This document shows positions 40,267 to 49,784 of a stretch of 64,000 nucleotides of DNA, piece by piece. The notes below the pieces were generated by a model that worked only from the letters and a program-made list of their open reading frames with translations, was not told the DNA's origin and searched no databases. The DNA is from Lachnospiraceae bacterium GAM79 (GTDB lineage Bacteria; Bacillota; Clostridia; Lachnospirales; Lachnospiraceae), in assembly GCA_003584705.1 (NCBI GenBank), contig AP018536.1, forward strand, positions 496,001-560,000, given 5' to 3'. Position 1 is the first letter of the stretch, and each line of letters begins with the position of its first letter. The position numbers were made by a program, and so were the translations under genes.

Positions 40267-41148
40267 TCATTGTGGTGTTGTGTTGTTTAGAAACCAGTCA
40301 GGTGTATTAGTATTTCCCAAATTTTGATAATAAGCTTGTGGCGATGCACCAGTATATTTTTTGAATACACGGCTGAAGTAAAGCGGATCATCAAAACCTA
40401 CCAAACGCGAAATATTGGTAATGGTCATGGAATTAGACAAAAGAAAATCTTTGGCTTTCTCAATGCGCTGGTAATTTAGATAATGCATGGGGGACATCCC
40501 CATACGATCCTTAAACATATGTGAAAAACTACTTTGACTTAGTTTGCAGTAATCAGCCATGGAAGCCACAGACCATTTGTTTGCATATTTAGAGTTTAAT
40601 TCAAGTAGTAGCCTGTCAAAGGAAAAATCATTATCCAAAGGTCTGGAGATACTATAAAAGGAACGATGAATAAAGCATAGGAGAATATAAAAATTATGCA
40701 ATACAATGTCTTCATAAGATATTTTTTTTAGTTGTAGTTCGGTGATAATATCCTGAAAGAGTAATTTCAAATATAGCCTTTCACCAATATAACAATTCTT
40801 TATATCGTATTGTTTTAATATATTTTCACATTCATTACCAGTAAAATGTATCCAGTAGATCTCAGGTTTTTCCTTTGCATAATAGGAATAATACTGAGGT
40901 ATGCCTGGACGATATAAAACAATATTTCCTGCCGATAAGGTAATCCATTCATTATTCAAATAAAAATGCCCACTTCCGCGGTGAATGTATATTATTTGGT
41001 AATCCAGTCTGCCATTTTTACGATTGCAGAAGTAATCCTGTGTCTGAAAGACCTGCTTCCCACAACAATTCACTATCAGAGGAACATCTTGATCGTAATA
41101 ACCTGTAATTTTTCTTTCTTCTCTTAAATGACCGCTAATATTTATCAT
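40267..41148 (-). CDS. AraC-family regulator of the sulfatase/LacLM operon
   Basis: A 293-residue regulator. An N-terminal cupin sensor domain (LDYQIIYIHRGSGHFYLNNE, SAGNIVLYRPGIPQYY, IYWIHFTGNE) is followed by two helix-turn-helix motifs: SVASMADYCKLSQSSFSHMF, and the second with ITNISRLVGFDDPLYFSRVF. It is transcribed away from the sulfatase operon, which starts 158 bp from its own start, so it probably activates that operon on binding a galactoside. It is clearly paralogous to the regulator at 61748-62611. Confidence 0.88.
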   Translation of the reverse strand: MINISGHLREERKITGYYDQDVPLIVNCCGKQVFQTQDYFCNRKNGRLDYQIIYIHRGSGHFYLNNEWITLSAGNIVLYRPGIPQYYSYYAKEKPEIYWIHFTGNECENILKQYDIKNCYIGERLYLKLLFQDIITELQLKKISYEDIVLHNFYILLCFIHRSFYSISRPLDNDFSFDRLLLELNSKYANKWSVASMADYCKLSQSSFSHMFKDRMGMSPMHYLNYQRIEKAKDFLLSNSMTITNISRLVGFDDPLYFSRVFKKYTGASPQAYYQNLGNTNTPDWFLNNTTPQ

Positions 41149-41305
41149 ATGACTACATCAACTCCATCCTTTATAAACAACGTAATCATAACATACAAAT
41201 GCAGAAAAATCCATATTAAAAGCATTTATGTTAATAGTATGTAAATAAATATATGCTAATATATCTATATAAAACAGCGCAAATCCAGAAAAGGAGAGTG
41301 ACCTT

Positions 41306-42817
41306 TTGAAAAAACAGATAATTCTATTAATGACAGATACCACAAGAAAAGACATGGTGGGATGTTATGGTAATAAAAAAATGTTTACGCCAAATTTAGA
41401 TGCACTGGCGCAAGAGGGAATTCGGTATGAGAATGCATACACTTGTCAACCGGTTTGTGGTCCGGCAAGAAGTGCAATTTTTACAGGCACGTTTCCTCAT
41501 TCAAATGGAATGGTAACGAACGGAGTTCCATTGGGGGCAAATGTAAAGACTATTGGACAAAGACTGACGGACAATGGTATTAAATGTGGATATATAGGAA
41601 AATGGCATTTGGATGGTGGGGATTATTTTGGATTAGGTTGTTGCCCCGAAGGCTGGGATGCAGATTACTGGTATGATATGAAATGCTATCTGAATGAGCT
41701 GAGTGAAAATGAACGTGTATGTTCGAGGCAACCAAATGAGTCATTTCAACCGGATTTTTCAGAAGAATTTACATATGCTCATAGATGTTCGGATCGCGCA
41801 ATCAGATTTTTGGATCAATACAAAGAAGAAGACTTTTTCCTTACGGTATCATATGACGAACCTCATGGACCGTCGTTATGTCCTGCACCTTATAATACCA
41901 TGTACAGAGGTTTTAAATTTGAGCCTTCTGCTAAATTTACAGATGACTTGAAAAATAAACCTTTAATGCAACAACTGTGGGCCGGGGATAAGCTGACAGC
42001 AGATGAAAAACAGATCAACCAAAGTTCCGAAGGATTAGCATTATTCCTGGGATGTAACAGCTTTGTTGATTATGAAATGGGAAGAGTTCTGGATGTGATT
42101 AAAGAAAAGATGCCCAATGCTATGGTTATCTATACCTCTGATCATGGAGACATGTTGGGGGCACATAGGCTGTTTTCTAAAAACGCAGCTATCTATGATG
42201 AGGTGACTAATATTCCGCTGATCATTAAAGGTGGTGAAAAGGGAAAAGTAATTACAACACCGGCATCTCATATTGATATTACTCCGACAGTGATGGACTA
42301 TTTTGGATTACGTATTCCGAAGTTACTGGAAGGAAAGAGCATGCTTCCACAGATATACGATACGACAATTAAGATAAACAGTGAAGTTTATACAGAGTTT
42401 ACCAGATATGAGATAGATCATGATGGATTTGGTGGGGTTCAAATTATGAGAGGTGTCATTTCGGAGAACTATAAATTAGCAATTAATCTGCTTGACAGAG
42501 ATGAGTTTTACGACTTAGAAAAGGATCCAGATGAAATGGTAAATGAAATAGATAATCCGGAATACTTGGAGATAATTCGGGAATATCATAGAAAACTTGT
42601 CACCCATATGAATGCAACTCGAGATCTTTATCGTGGTTATCAATGGTCTCTTAGACCCTGGAATAAAAATTTTACTCCAAGCTGGGACAACGAAGGGTTT
42701 ACAAGACAACGAGAAAATGAGGAATATGAGCCTCGCCAGTTGGACTACGATACAGGGTTACCTATAAAAGAAGCTGTCAGAAGCAAGTATCTATATGAAA
42801 TGGGGGGAGAACTATGA
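41306..42817 (+). CDS. Cytoplasmic formylglycine-type sulfatase
   Basis: A 503-residue type I sulfatase that hydrolyses a sulfate ester. The active-site motif CGPARSAIFTG gives Cys51 as the formylglycine precursor. Metal ligands lie in LLMTDTTRKDMVGCYGN near the N-terminus and TSDHGDMLGAHRLFSKN near residue 275. The TTG start at 41306 is set by AAGGAG nine bases before it, and the protein begins directly with the first beta strand. There is no signal peptide, so it works in the cytoplasm. It leads an operon with an importer and beta-galactosidase, so a sulfated galactoside or glycosaminoglycan-like oligosaccharide is the probable substrate. Cys-type sulfatases need a maturase; the one in this operon is broken. 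Confidence 0.88.
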   Translation: MKKQIILLMTDTTRKDMVGCYGNKKMFTPNLDALAQEGIRYENAYTCQPVCGPARSAIFTGTFPHSNGMVTNGVPLGANVKTIGQRLTDNGIKCGYIGKWHLDGGDYFGLGCCPEGWDADYWYDMKCYLNELSENERVCSRQPNESFQPDFSEEFTYAHRCSDRAIRFLDQYKEEDFFLTVSYDEPHGPSLCPAPYNTMYRGFKFEPSAKFTDDLKNKPLMQQLWAGDKLTADEKQINQSSEGLALFLGCNSFVDYEMGRVLDVIKEKMPNAMVIYTSDHGDMLGAHRLFSKNAAIYDEVTNIPLIIKGGEKGKVITTPASHIDITPTVMDYFGLRIPKLLEGKSMLPQIYDTTIKINSEVYTEFTRYEIDHDGFGGVQIMRGVISENYKLAINLLDRDEFYDLEKDPDEMVNEIDNPEYLEIIREYHRKLVTHMNATRDLYRGYQWSLRPWNKNFTPSWDNEGFTRQRENEEYEPRQLDYDTGLPIKEAVRSKYLYEMGGEL

Positions 42818-43761
42818 CAATGACAAAATATGCAGTCGATGCAGCAACAAGAAGAATTCGATTTAAAAGAAAATTAAAGTTAAATCTATGGTGTTGGATG
42901 TTTATGTCGCTGGCAGTTGGATTTTATATCTTATTCCAAGGGTATCCGATTATATGCAGTATTCAGTATTCGCTGTTGGACTGGTCGGGAATGACATCTA
43001 ATGCAACGTTTATCGGCTTACAGAACTATAAAGAACTGATGCATGATGAATTGTTTTGGAATGCTTTTATAAACAGTTTTAAGTACATGGTAATGATAGT
43101 TCCGTTAGAACTTGCGGTGTCTTTGTTCCTTGCATATCTGCTAAATGATGAAAAAATGAAAGGACGTGGATTATACCGTACAATGTATTTTGTTCCCGTA
43201 GTTACGACTGCTTCTGTAGTGGGAATTATCATGATATTCATTTTGGGAGTTCAGGGACCGGTCAATCATCTTTTGGTCACACTACATATTCTGCAAAACC
43301 CGATTAATTTTCTGGGAAACGCAAAGTATGCGCTGCCTACATTGGTAATCATTTCGCTTTGGAAGGATTGCGGAACATATATGATTTACTGGCTGGCAGG
43401 ACTGCAGGGAGTTTCGAAAGATGTATATGAAGCGGCAACCATTGATGGTGCAAACAGAAGACAAACTTTCTTCCATATTGTGTTGCCTCTGATTGCACCC
43501 ACAGGAGGAATTATTGCAATATTATGTGCCATAAATTCTTTGAAGGTATTTGATATTGTGAAAACAATGACGGAAGGTGGCCCTTATTATGCAACAGATG
43601 TAATCGCAACGTATGTATATAGAACCGCATTTTCAAGTGAGATTGGAATGCCAAGACTTGGCTATGCGAGTGCAGCAGCTCTGTTCTTTGGAGGCGCCGT
43701 TATAATAATAGGAATACTTCTGAATGCAATGAAAGACCGTCTACAGAAGAATGTACAATAG
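42814..43761 (+). CDS. Sugar ABC transporter permease, MalF type (sulfatase operon)
   Basis: A 315-residue permease with about six transmembrane segments and the EAA loop EAATIDGANRRQTFFHIVLP near residue 210. ATG 42814 overlaps the sulfatase stop (ATGA), so the two are translationally coupled and their products probably act on the same sugar. MTEGGPYYATDVIATYVY is typical of MalF-like subunits. Confidence 0.9.
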   Translation: MTMTKYAVDAATRRIRFKRKLKLNLWCWMFMSLAVGFYILFQGYPIICSIQYSLLDWSGMTSNATFIGLQNYKELMHDELFWNAFINSFKYMVMIVPLELAVSLFLAYLLNDEKMKGRGLYRTMYFVPVVTTASVVGIIMIFILGVQGPVNHLLVTLHILQNPINFLGNAKYALPTLVIISLWKDCGTYMIYWLAGLQGVSKDVYEAATIDGANRRQTFFHIVLPLIAPTGGIIAILCAINSLKVFDIVKTMTEGGPYYATDVIATYVYRTAFSSEIGMPRLGYASAAALFFGGAVIIIGILLNAMKDRLQKNVQ

Positions 43762-43773
43762 GGGGTGGAACAG

Positions 43774-44616
43774 ATGAGCAAAGAAAAAAAGATTCATATC
43801 GTTAAATCTGTGATTAAACATGGTTTGCTGCTTTGCGTTGGATTTTTCTGGATATATCCTTTTTTATGGATGATTTCCGCCTCGTTTAAGGGCCAGAATG
43901 AGTTCTTCCAAAACCGTATGGGATTGATTCCGGTACAGCCGACAATCGACAATTTTATTCGTATCTGGCAGAAAGCGGATTTTGGCACTTATTTTATCAA
44001 TACAATTATTGTAACAGCATTTTCGGTTATCATTGTGCTGATTATGACGATGATGGCGGGATATGCTATGGGACGTTATAAATTTCTTGGCAGAAACCTA
44101 TGCATGGCAGTTTTCTTGGCCAGTATTGCTATTCCGCTGGTGAGTACAATTATACCGACCTATGAAGTAGTCAAAGGAATGAATCTGGTAGGTACCAAGC
44201 TTGGATTGATCTTATCACAGGCAGGAGGAGCGCATGTTATCTTTTTGCTTCTGTTTACCAGCTTCTTTCAATCTGTACCAAATGAGTTGGAAGAGGCATC
44301 TAAGATAGATGGATGCAATTATTTTCAGACATTTTTCTATATTATGATGAAGCTGTGTAAGCCTGTCGCAACGACAGTAGTCATTATGGAAACCATTTGG
44401 GCTTGGAATGCATTCATGCTTCCTTTGGTATTAACTTTGAATAATCCGTCATCTAGGACACTTGCGGTTGGGTTATATGCATTCAAAGGAGAAAATACTG
44501 TTGATTGGACAGGCATTGCTGCCGGAGGTTCTATAGCTGTAATCCCGGTTATTATATTATTTGTTTTAATGCAGAAGCATTTTGTGGAAGGAATTGCCGG
44601 AGCTGTTAAAAGTTAA
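43774..44616 (+). CDS. Sugar ABC transporter permease, MalG type (sulfatase operon)
   Basis: A 280-residue permease. I prefer ATG 43774 after GGGGGTGG; a GTG at 43765 falls inside the ribosome binding site. The EAA loop EASKIDGCNYFQTFFYIMMK and the MalG-like C-terminus QKHFVEGIAGAVKS are present. It follows its partner permease by 12 bp. Confidence 0.9.
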   Translation: MSKEKKIHIVKSVIKHGLLLCVGFFWIYPFLWMISASFKGQNEFFQNRMGLIPVQPTIDNFIRIWQKADFGTYFINTIIVTAFSVIIVLIMTMMAGYAMGRYKFLGRNLCMAVFLASIAIPLVSTIIPTYEVVKGMNLVGTKLGLILSQAGGAHVIFLLLFTSFFQSVPNELEEASKIDGCNYFQTFFYIMMKLCKPVATTVVIMETIWAWNAFMLPLVLTLNNPSSRTLAVGLYAFKGENTVDWTGIAAGGSIAVIPVIILFVLMQKHFVEGIAGAVKS

Positions 44617-44656
44617 TTGAAAACAATAATTTATATCAAAGAGAGGAGAAAAAGAA

Positions 44657-46150
44657 ATGAAATTAAAACGACTTGGTACACTGTTATTGACTGCTATAAT
44701 TGCAGCAACAACCCTGGCAGGATGTGGTGCAATGCCCTCAACAGGTAATGGAAATGAAACAGGCGAAAATGCAAGTGTCATAGCAGCAACAGAAGAGGAC
44801 ACCGATGGACAAATAACACTTCGGGTTGTTGACTGGAGCGACGGATCTGCTACGCAAAGAGAGGAGTTTCATAAGAAGTTCGAAGAAGCACACCCTGATA
44901 TTAAAATTGAATATACTATGCTTACAGTAGATCAATTCAAAAATACTATTGTTACTATGATTAAATCTGGTGAGGGGCCTGATTTGTTTCCGATTCCGGT
45001 GGGACTTACTTTAAATACAGCGGTAGAAGAAGGCTGGTTCCAGCCGATTAACGATTATGTAACCGATGAATTCCGAAATAAGTTTGATCCGGATGCCTTT
45101 GCAGAGGGAGTTACTGATATTGGGGATGACTGGTATACAGTTACAGAGCAGATGCCAATCATTCAGTGTTTATTCTTCTATAATAAGGATATTTTGAACC
45201 AGGCAGGTGTTACGGAGGTTCCCACAACATATTCAGAGTTTAGAGAAGCCTGTAAAAAAGTTACAGAGATGGGGAATGGCAATGTTTATGGTCTGATTGA
45301 TGGCGGAAAACAGATGAACCGTATGGACGTTATGGCAAGATCCCTGGTTGCAGCAGCTGGTGGTAAGGTAGCTGCAACGCAGAAAGTGCTGACGGATAAT
45401 GGAGTGGCGCCTTACGACAGCAAGGAAATGAATGATGCGCTTGGATTTATTAAAGGTCTGGTAGATGATGGAAGTATTCATCCGGATACTATCAATATAA
45501 GTGCTCCGGAGGCAAGAGAATTATTTGCACAGGGACAGGCGGCATTCCTCTGCCAGGGAATGTGGTGTGTATCCCAGTGGGATGCAAATTATCCGGATTT
45601 GAATTATGGAGTTATGGCAGTTCCTGTTCCTGACGGAGTAACAAACACTTATGTTCAGGCGGGTGAATTATCTCCGTGGATGGGTATCTATAAGCAGTCC
45701 AAACATCCCAAGGAAGCAGCTGAATATTTAATGGCACTGTATGATGAACAATATGGATATCAGCAGAGCAATGTGGAAAGTGGAAGTTTTGTGTCTTGTA
45801 TTCCGGAAATCAATGAAAAATACATGACCAATGAGCATATGAAGCAATACTACACAATTGCAGAGGAAACATCCAGAGTAGTTCCTACTTTAGTAAAGAG
45901 AGATGAGAAAGCAAATGATTTTTATGCAGAAGTAAAGGATGTACAGCCTAGCTTAGGAGCAATTGTGCAGGGCATTATTTCCCAGAGTATTACTGACTAT
46001 GACAGTGCATTAAAGACACTGGCAAATGATACAACTACAGAGTGGAAGCGTGCTTCGGAGGCAGTTGGAATGGATTATAGCTCATTGGAATTTCCTAACT
46101 GGGATGCGACGAAAGACTACACGGATGCGGATTACGAGACATTGAAGTAA
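44657..46150 (+). CDS. ABC transporter substrate-binding lipoprotein (sulfatase operon)
   Basis: A 497-residue family 1 solute-binding protein. The signal peptide ends in lipobox TLAGCG, followed by a short Gly/Asn/Glu linker. Then the binding domain starts at ITLRVVDWSDGSATQREEFH. GAGAGGAG precedes the ATG. Placed with the sulfatase and LacLM, it is expected to bind a sulfated or galactose-containing oligosaccharide; this is inference. A terminator-like hairpin follows, so downstream genes may be expressed at a lower level. Confidence 0.9.
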   Translation: MKLKRLGTLLLTAIIAATTLAGCGAMPSTGNGNETGENASVIAATEEDTDGQITLRVVDWSDGSATQREEFHKKFEEAHPDIKIEYTMLTVDQFKNTIVTMIKSGEGPDLFPIPVGLTLNTAVEEGWFQPINDYVTDEFRNKFDPDAFAEGVTDIGDDWYTVTEQMPIIQCLFFYNKDILNQAGVTEVPTTYSEFREACKKVTEMGNGNVYGLIDGGKQMNRMDVMARSLVAAAGGKVAATQKVLTDNGVAPYDSKEMNDALGFIKGLVDDGSIHPDTINISAPEARELFAQGQAAFLCQGMWCVSQWDANYPDLNYGVMAVPVPDGVTNTYVQAGELSPWMGIYKQSKHPKEAAEYLMALYDEQYGYQQSNVESGSFVSCIPEINEKYMTNEHMKQYYTIAEETSRVVPTLVKRDEKANDFYAEVKDVQPSLGAIVQGIISQSITDYDSALKTLANDTTTEWKRASEAVGMDYSSLEFPNWDATKDYTDADYETLK

Positions 46151-46169
46151 GTGCATAAATTAAGAGAGT

Positions 46170-46221
46170 GCAGAAAATGATGCGATGACTTAGTTATAAA
46201 GGAAATCGCATCGTTTTCTGC
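46170..46221 (+). terminator. Hairpin after the binding-protein gene
   Basis: The stem gcagaaaatgatgcgat / atcgcatcgttttctgc (17 bp, one mismatch) has an 18-nt loop. There is little T tract downstream. It probably stabilises or partly terminates, since genes in the same direction follow. Confidence 0.7.
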
Positions 46222-46264
46222 ATATAGGTAATGTAGTATTTTAAAATATATTGAGAGACCAGCC

Positions 46265-46837
46265 ATGAAAGAAAAAAACAAGAAAAAAATGCTATTGAAA
46301 CTGTTTTTATCTACCTTATATCTGAGCGCATTTACTTTTGGTGGGGGATATGTGATCGTTACACTGATGAAGAAAAAATTTGTAGATCAATATCACTGGA
46401 TAGAAGAAAATGAAATGCTTGATCTAGTGGCAATCGCACAATCCTCTCCGGGAGCGATCGCAGTAAATGGAGCCATTGTTGTAGGGTATAAGCTGTCAGG
46501 CATTCTGGGAGCGTTGGTAGCAATCCTTGGGACGGTACTGCCTCCGTTTGTGATTTTATCAGTAATATCTGTATTTTATAAAGCCTTTAGAAATAACTGG
46601 TTAATCAGTCAGCTTCTGGAAGGCATGCAGGCTGGGGTCGGAGCGGTAATTGCATCCGTCACGTTGGATATGGGGATTCCAATCGTGAAAGAGAAGGAAG
46701 CCGTGTCGCTGATTATAATGGTAGGAGCGTTTGTTGCAGCCTGCCTGTTTGGTATAAATGTTGTGTATATCGTAATCGTATGCGGAATAATTGGCATAAT
46801 CCGTACACTCCTGTTAAATAGGAGGAAGATGAAATGA
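46265..46837 (+). CDS. CHR-family (chromate/sulfate-type) transporter, half-size subunit 1
   Basis: A 190-residue membrane protein with the CHR signature FTFGGGYVIVTLMKKKFVDQ at the N-terminus, then AIAQSSPGAIAVNGAIVVGY. Short-chain CHR proteins work as pairs encoded in tandem. The family exports chromate and is competed by sulfate. Here it follows a sulfatase and importer, which suggests it handles sulfate rather than chromate. Its stop overlaps the start of subunit 2. Confidence 0.88.
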   Translation: MKEKNKKKMLLKLFLSTLYLSAFTFGGGYVIVTLMKKKFVDQYHWIEENEMLDLVAIAQSSPGAIAVNGAIVVGYKLSGILGALVAILGTVLPPFVILSVISVFYKAFRNNWLISQLLEGMQAGVGAVIASVTLDMGIPIVKEKEAVSLIIMVGAFVAACLFGINVVYIVIVCGIIGIIRTLLLNRRKMK

Positions 46838-47394
46838 TATATTTACAGTTATTCTGGAGTTTTTTACAGATAGGGTTGTTCAGCTTTGGTGGAGGATATG
46901 CAGCAATGCCTTTGATACAGGGGCAGGTTGTAACCAGCCATGGATGGCTTACAATGTCGGAATTTACAGATCTTATAACGATATCTCAGATGACCCCGGG
47001 ACCGATTGCTGTTAATTCGGCTACTTTTGTAGGACTTAAAATAGCAGGAATACCCGGAGCAGTAGTAGCAACGGTAGGATGTATCTTACCATCCTGCATT
47101 ATTGTAACGATTCTTGCAAAATTATATCTGCGATATCGGAGCATGGATATGCTTCAAGGTGTATTACATTCGCTTCGACCAGCGGTGGTGGCAATGATCG
47201 CTTCGGCCGGAGTCCAGATTCTTATAACAGCCTTTTGGGGAAATGGAATAGAAATATCCCTATTTGGAACAAAATGGATCATGATTCTGATATTCGCAAT
47301 ATGTATATTGCTGCTGCGTAGTACTAAGCTGAACCCCATTTGGGTAATGGTATTGGCAGGAGTGATGAAGTTAGCTATGTCAGTATTAATATAG
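46834..47394 (+). CDS. CHR-family (chromate/sulfate-type) transporter, half-size subunit 2
   Basis: A 186-residue partner of the upstream CHR protein, with FSFGGGYAAMPLIQGQVV and TISQMTPGPIAVNSATFVGL. ATG 46834 overlaps the previous gene by 4 bp after AGGAGGA. Opposite membrane orientation of the two halves is known for paired CHR proteins. Confidence 0.88.
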   Translation: MIYLQLFWSFLQIGLFSFGGGYAAMPLIQGQVVTSHGWLTMSEFTDLITISQMTPGPIAVNSATFVGLKIAGIPGAVVATVGCILPSCIIVTILAKLYLRYRSMDMLQGVLHSLRPAVVAMIASAGVQILITAFWGNGIEISLFGTKWIMILIFAICILLLRSTKLNPIWVMVLAGVMKLAMSVLI

Positions 47395-47415
47395 GAAAGC
47401 AGACAGGAGAAATAT

Positions 47416-47736
47416 ATGCCACCGATTAGTGTACTTATAAAACCATCATCAGGATTATGCAATATGAAGTGTGATTACTGTTTCTACTGCGATGAAACAA
47501 AAAAGAGAGCACGGGAATCCTATGGATTTATGACAGAGCAGACACTCAAAAATCATTTTCTTGTAGGACTCTCTGTAGACGGCACAAAAGAGATTCATGA
47601 TTGTTATCGACATACCAAAGATGGAGCATCAGCATTTGACCGAATCAGATCTGTAGCAAAGATTATGGATCAGTGTGGCGTAGATTATAATATTCTCACG
47701 GTGGTAACAAACTATCATATCCAGGTATATGAGTAA
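47416..47736 (+). pseudogene. Remnant of anaerobic sulfatase-maturating enzyme (anSME)
   Basis: The 106-residue frame begins as a radical-SAM anSME: ISVLIKPSSGLCNMKCDYCF with the CxxxCxxC cluster, then SYGFMTEQTLKN. It jumps in frame to FLVGLSVDGTKEIHDCYR and VDYNILTVVTNYH, then stops. Family members have about 70 residues between those points, including the FQGGEPTL segment, and run to about 370-400 residues with a second Cys-rich (SPASM) domain. Both are missing here, so the protein should be inactive. It normally converts the sulfatase Cys to formylglycine, exactly what the operon's sulfatase needs. Confidence 0.85.
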
Positions 47737-47861
47737 GGGAAAAAGCAATATATAAAAGCGAGTGGATTGTGCTTGCATAAAAATGCCATTTGGGGTGAGC
47801 GAGCACTAGAATTGGAAAGATTTTGGGAATGATTAATTTATTATATTAGGAAGAGGTATAA

Positions 47862-49784
47862 ATGATGAAGGCAGATATCAGATGGCTGGATAATCCTGAG
47901 ATTTTTAGAGTCAACAGAGAGGATGCACATAGTGACCATGCTTATTATGCAAGCTATAATGATATGGAGAAGAAATCAGACCGATGGGTGATGCTGCTGG
48001 ATGGCTTATGGAAGTTTAGATACAGTAAGAATGCAGCATCGAGACCAGCTGATTTCTACAAAGAAGGATACGATGATTCGAACTTTGATATGATCAGAGT
48101 GCCGGGACATATAGAATTGCAAGGCTATGATAAAATACAATATATTAATACCATGTATCCATGGGAAGGACATGAGTATCGCAGACCTGCATATAGCATT
48201 GAAAATGCTGGAAATGGTGCTGGAATGTTCAGCGAAGCTTCGTATAATCCGGTAGGATCATATGTCTGCACATTTGATCTGCCTGAGACTTTTCAGGGAA
48301 ATAGGGTTTACGTCTGCTTCGAAGGAGTAGAACAGGCAATGTATATCTGGCTGAATGGTGAGTTTATAGGATATGCAGAAGATAGCTTTACACCATCGGA
48401 ATTTGATCTTACTCCATATATTAGGACAGAGGGAAATAAACTTTGCGTTGAGGTTCATAAAAGGAGTACAGCTGCATTTTTGGAAGATCAGGATTTCTTT
48501 CGCTTTTTCGGTATATTTAGAAGTGTTAAACTTAAGGCAAAGCCTTGTGTACATGTTGAAGACATTTTTATTCGCCCAATATTGTGGAACTCAAACATAC
48601 AGGGAAATTTGGAAGTTAATGCAAAATTGTCCATGGTCTACGCAAAAGACATCAGGGTAACGGCGGTACTGAGAGATAAAGGAAAAATCTGCTGGAGCCA
48701 GGACATGAAAATGCAATACAGCGACAAGGGAACTTCGAACATTCTTCAGGTAACTGGTGCTCTTAAAGATACGTTACCCATATCCATTACTCCGTGGGAT
48801 CATCACAAGCCATATCTTTATGATTTCTGCTTGGAGGTAAGAGATCAGGATAATTGTCTGATAGAAATTGTACCTTATGCAATTGGCTTTAGAAGACTTG
48901 AAATTATAGATAAAGTTATTTATTTAAATGGAAAGAGGCTGATTCTGACAGGTATTAATCGACATGAATGGGAACCGCATAAAGGAAGATGCATTACAGA
49001 AAAAGAAATGCGAATTGACTTGATGCTTTTCCAGCAGAATCATATTAATGCAGTCAGGACATGTCATTATCCAAATCAGATTCCATGGTATTATATGTGT
49101 GATGAAGCAGGAATATATATGATGGCCGAAACCAATTTGGAAAGCCATGGATCATGGCAAAAAATGGGTGCGATAGAGCCGTCATATAACGTCCCCGGAT
49201 CAATACCTCAATGGAAAGAAGCAGTGATTGATCGTGCCCAATCGAATTATGAAACTTTTAAGAACCATACTTCCATATTGTTCTGGTCGTTGGGAAATGA
49301 GTCATATGCCGGAGATGATATTGAAGCAATGAATCAATATTTTATGGATCAAAATGACGGAAGACTAATACACTATGAAGGAGTATCTGTTAACAGAAGC
49401 TACGAGGATAAAATATCTCAAGTGGAAAGCAGAATGTATGCTACTCCGGATGAAGTCAGACAGTATCTTGATCAGAATGCAAAAAAGCCATATGTATTAT
49501 GTGAATATATGCACTGTATGGGAAATTCTCTTGGTGGAATGGATTCTTACATGAACCTCCTGGACAAATATCCAATGTTTCAGGGAGGGTTTATATGGGA
49601 TTATATTGATCAGGCGATTTATGTCAAGGATGAAGTGACTGGAGAACAGGTTCTTCGTTATGGTGGAGATTTCGATGACAGACCGTCCGATTATGAATTT
49701 TCCGGAAATGGAATTGTGTTCGCAGACCGAACAGAAAAGCCGGCGACTCAGGAGGTAAAATACTATTATGCAAAATATGAATAA
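47862..49784 (+). CDS. lacL: Beta-galactosidase large subunit, LacL type (GH2)
   Basis: A 640-residue GH2 large subunit. A sugar-binding jelly roll covers residues to about 210, then the immunoglobulin-like domain, then the TIM barrel from about 340 (GINRHEWEPHKG). The acid/base Glu480 is in FWSLGNESYAG and the nucleophile Glu548 in VLCEYMHCMGNSLGG. The protein ends at KYYYAKYE where one-chain LacZ would continue. The length and 17-bp overlap with the next gene match the two-gene LacL/LacM enzymes of lactobacilli, so this is not a frameshift. No signal peptide; it acts in the cytoplasm. Confidence 0.9.
   Translation: MMKADIRWLDNPEIFRVNREDAHSDHAYYASYNDMEKKSDRWVMLLDGLWKFRYSKNAASRPADFYKEGYDDSNFDMIRVPGHIELQGYDKIQYINTMYPWEGHEYRRPAYSIENAGNGAGMFSEASYNPVGSYVCTFDLPETFQGNRVYVCFEGVEQAMYIWLNGEFIGYAEDSFTPSEFDLTPYIRTEGNKLCVEVHKRSTAAFLEDQDFFRFFGIFRSVKLKAKPCVHVEDIFIRPILWNSNIQGNLEVNAKLSMVYAKDIRVTAVLRDKGKICWSQDMKMQYSDKGTSNILQVTGALKDTLPISITPWDHHKPYLYDFCLEVRDQDNCLIEIVPYAIGFRRLEIIDKVIYLNGKRLILTGINRHEWEPHKGRCITEKEMRIDLMLFQQNHINAVRTCHYPNQIPWYYMCDEAGIYMMAETNLESHGSWQKMGAIEPSYNVPGSIPQWKEAVIDRAQSNYETFKNHTSILFWSLGNESYAGDDIEAMNQYFMDQNDGRLIHYEGVSVNRSYEDKISQVESRMYATPDEVRQYLDQNAKKPYVLCEYMHCMGNSLGGMDSYMNLLDKYPMFQGGFIWDYIDQAIYVKDEVTGEQVLRYGGDFDDRPSDYEFSGNGIVFADRTEKPATQEVKYYYAKYE

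Noticed and set aside
46265..47394. Chromate resistance island
   Set aside because: The CHR pair is embedded in a sugar/sulfatase operon without other metal resistance genes, so sulfate handling is the better reading.
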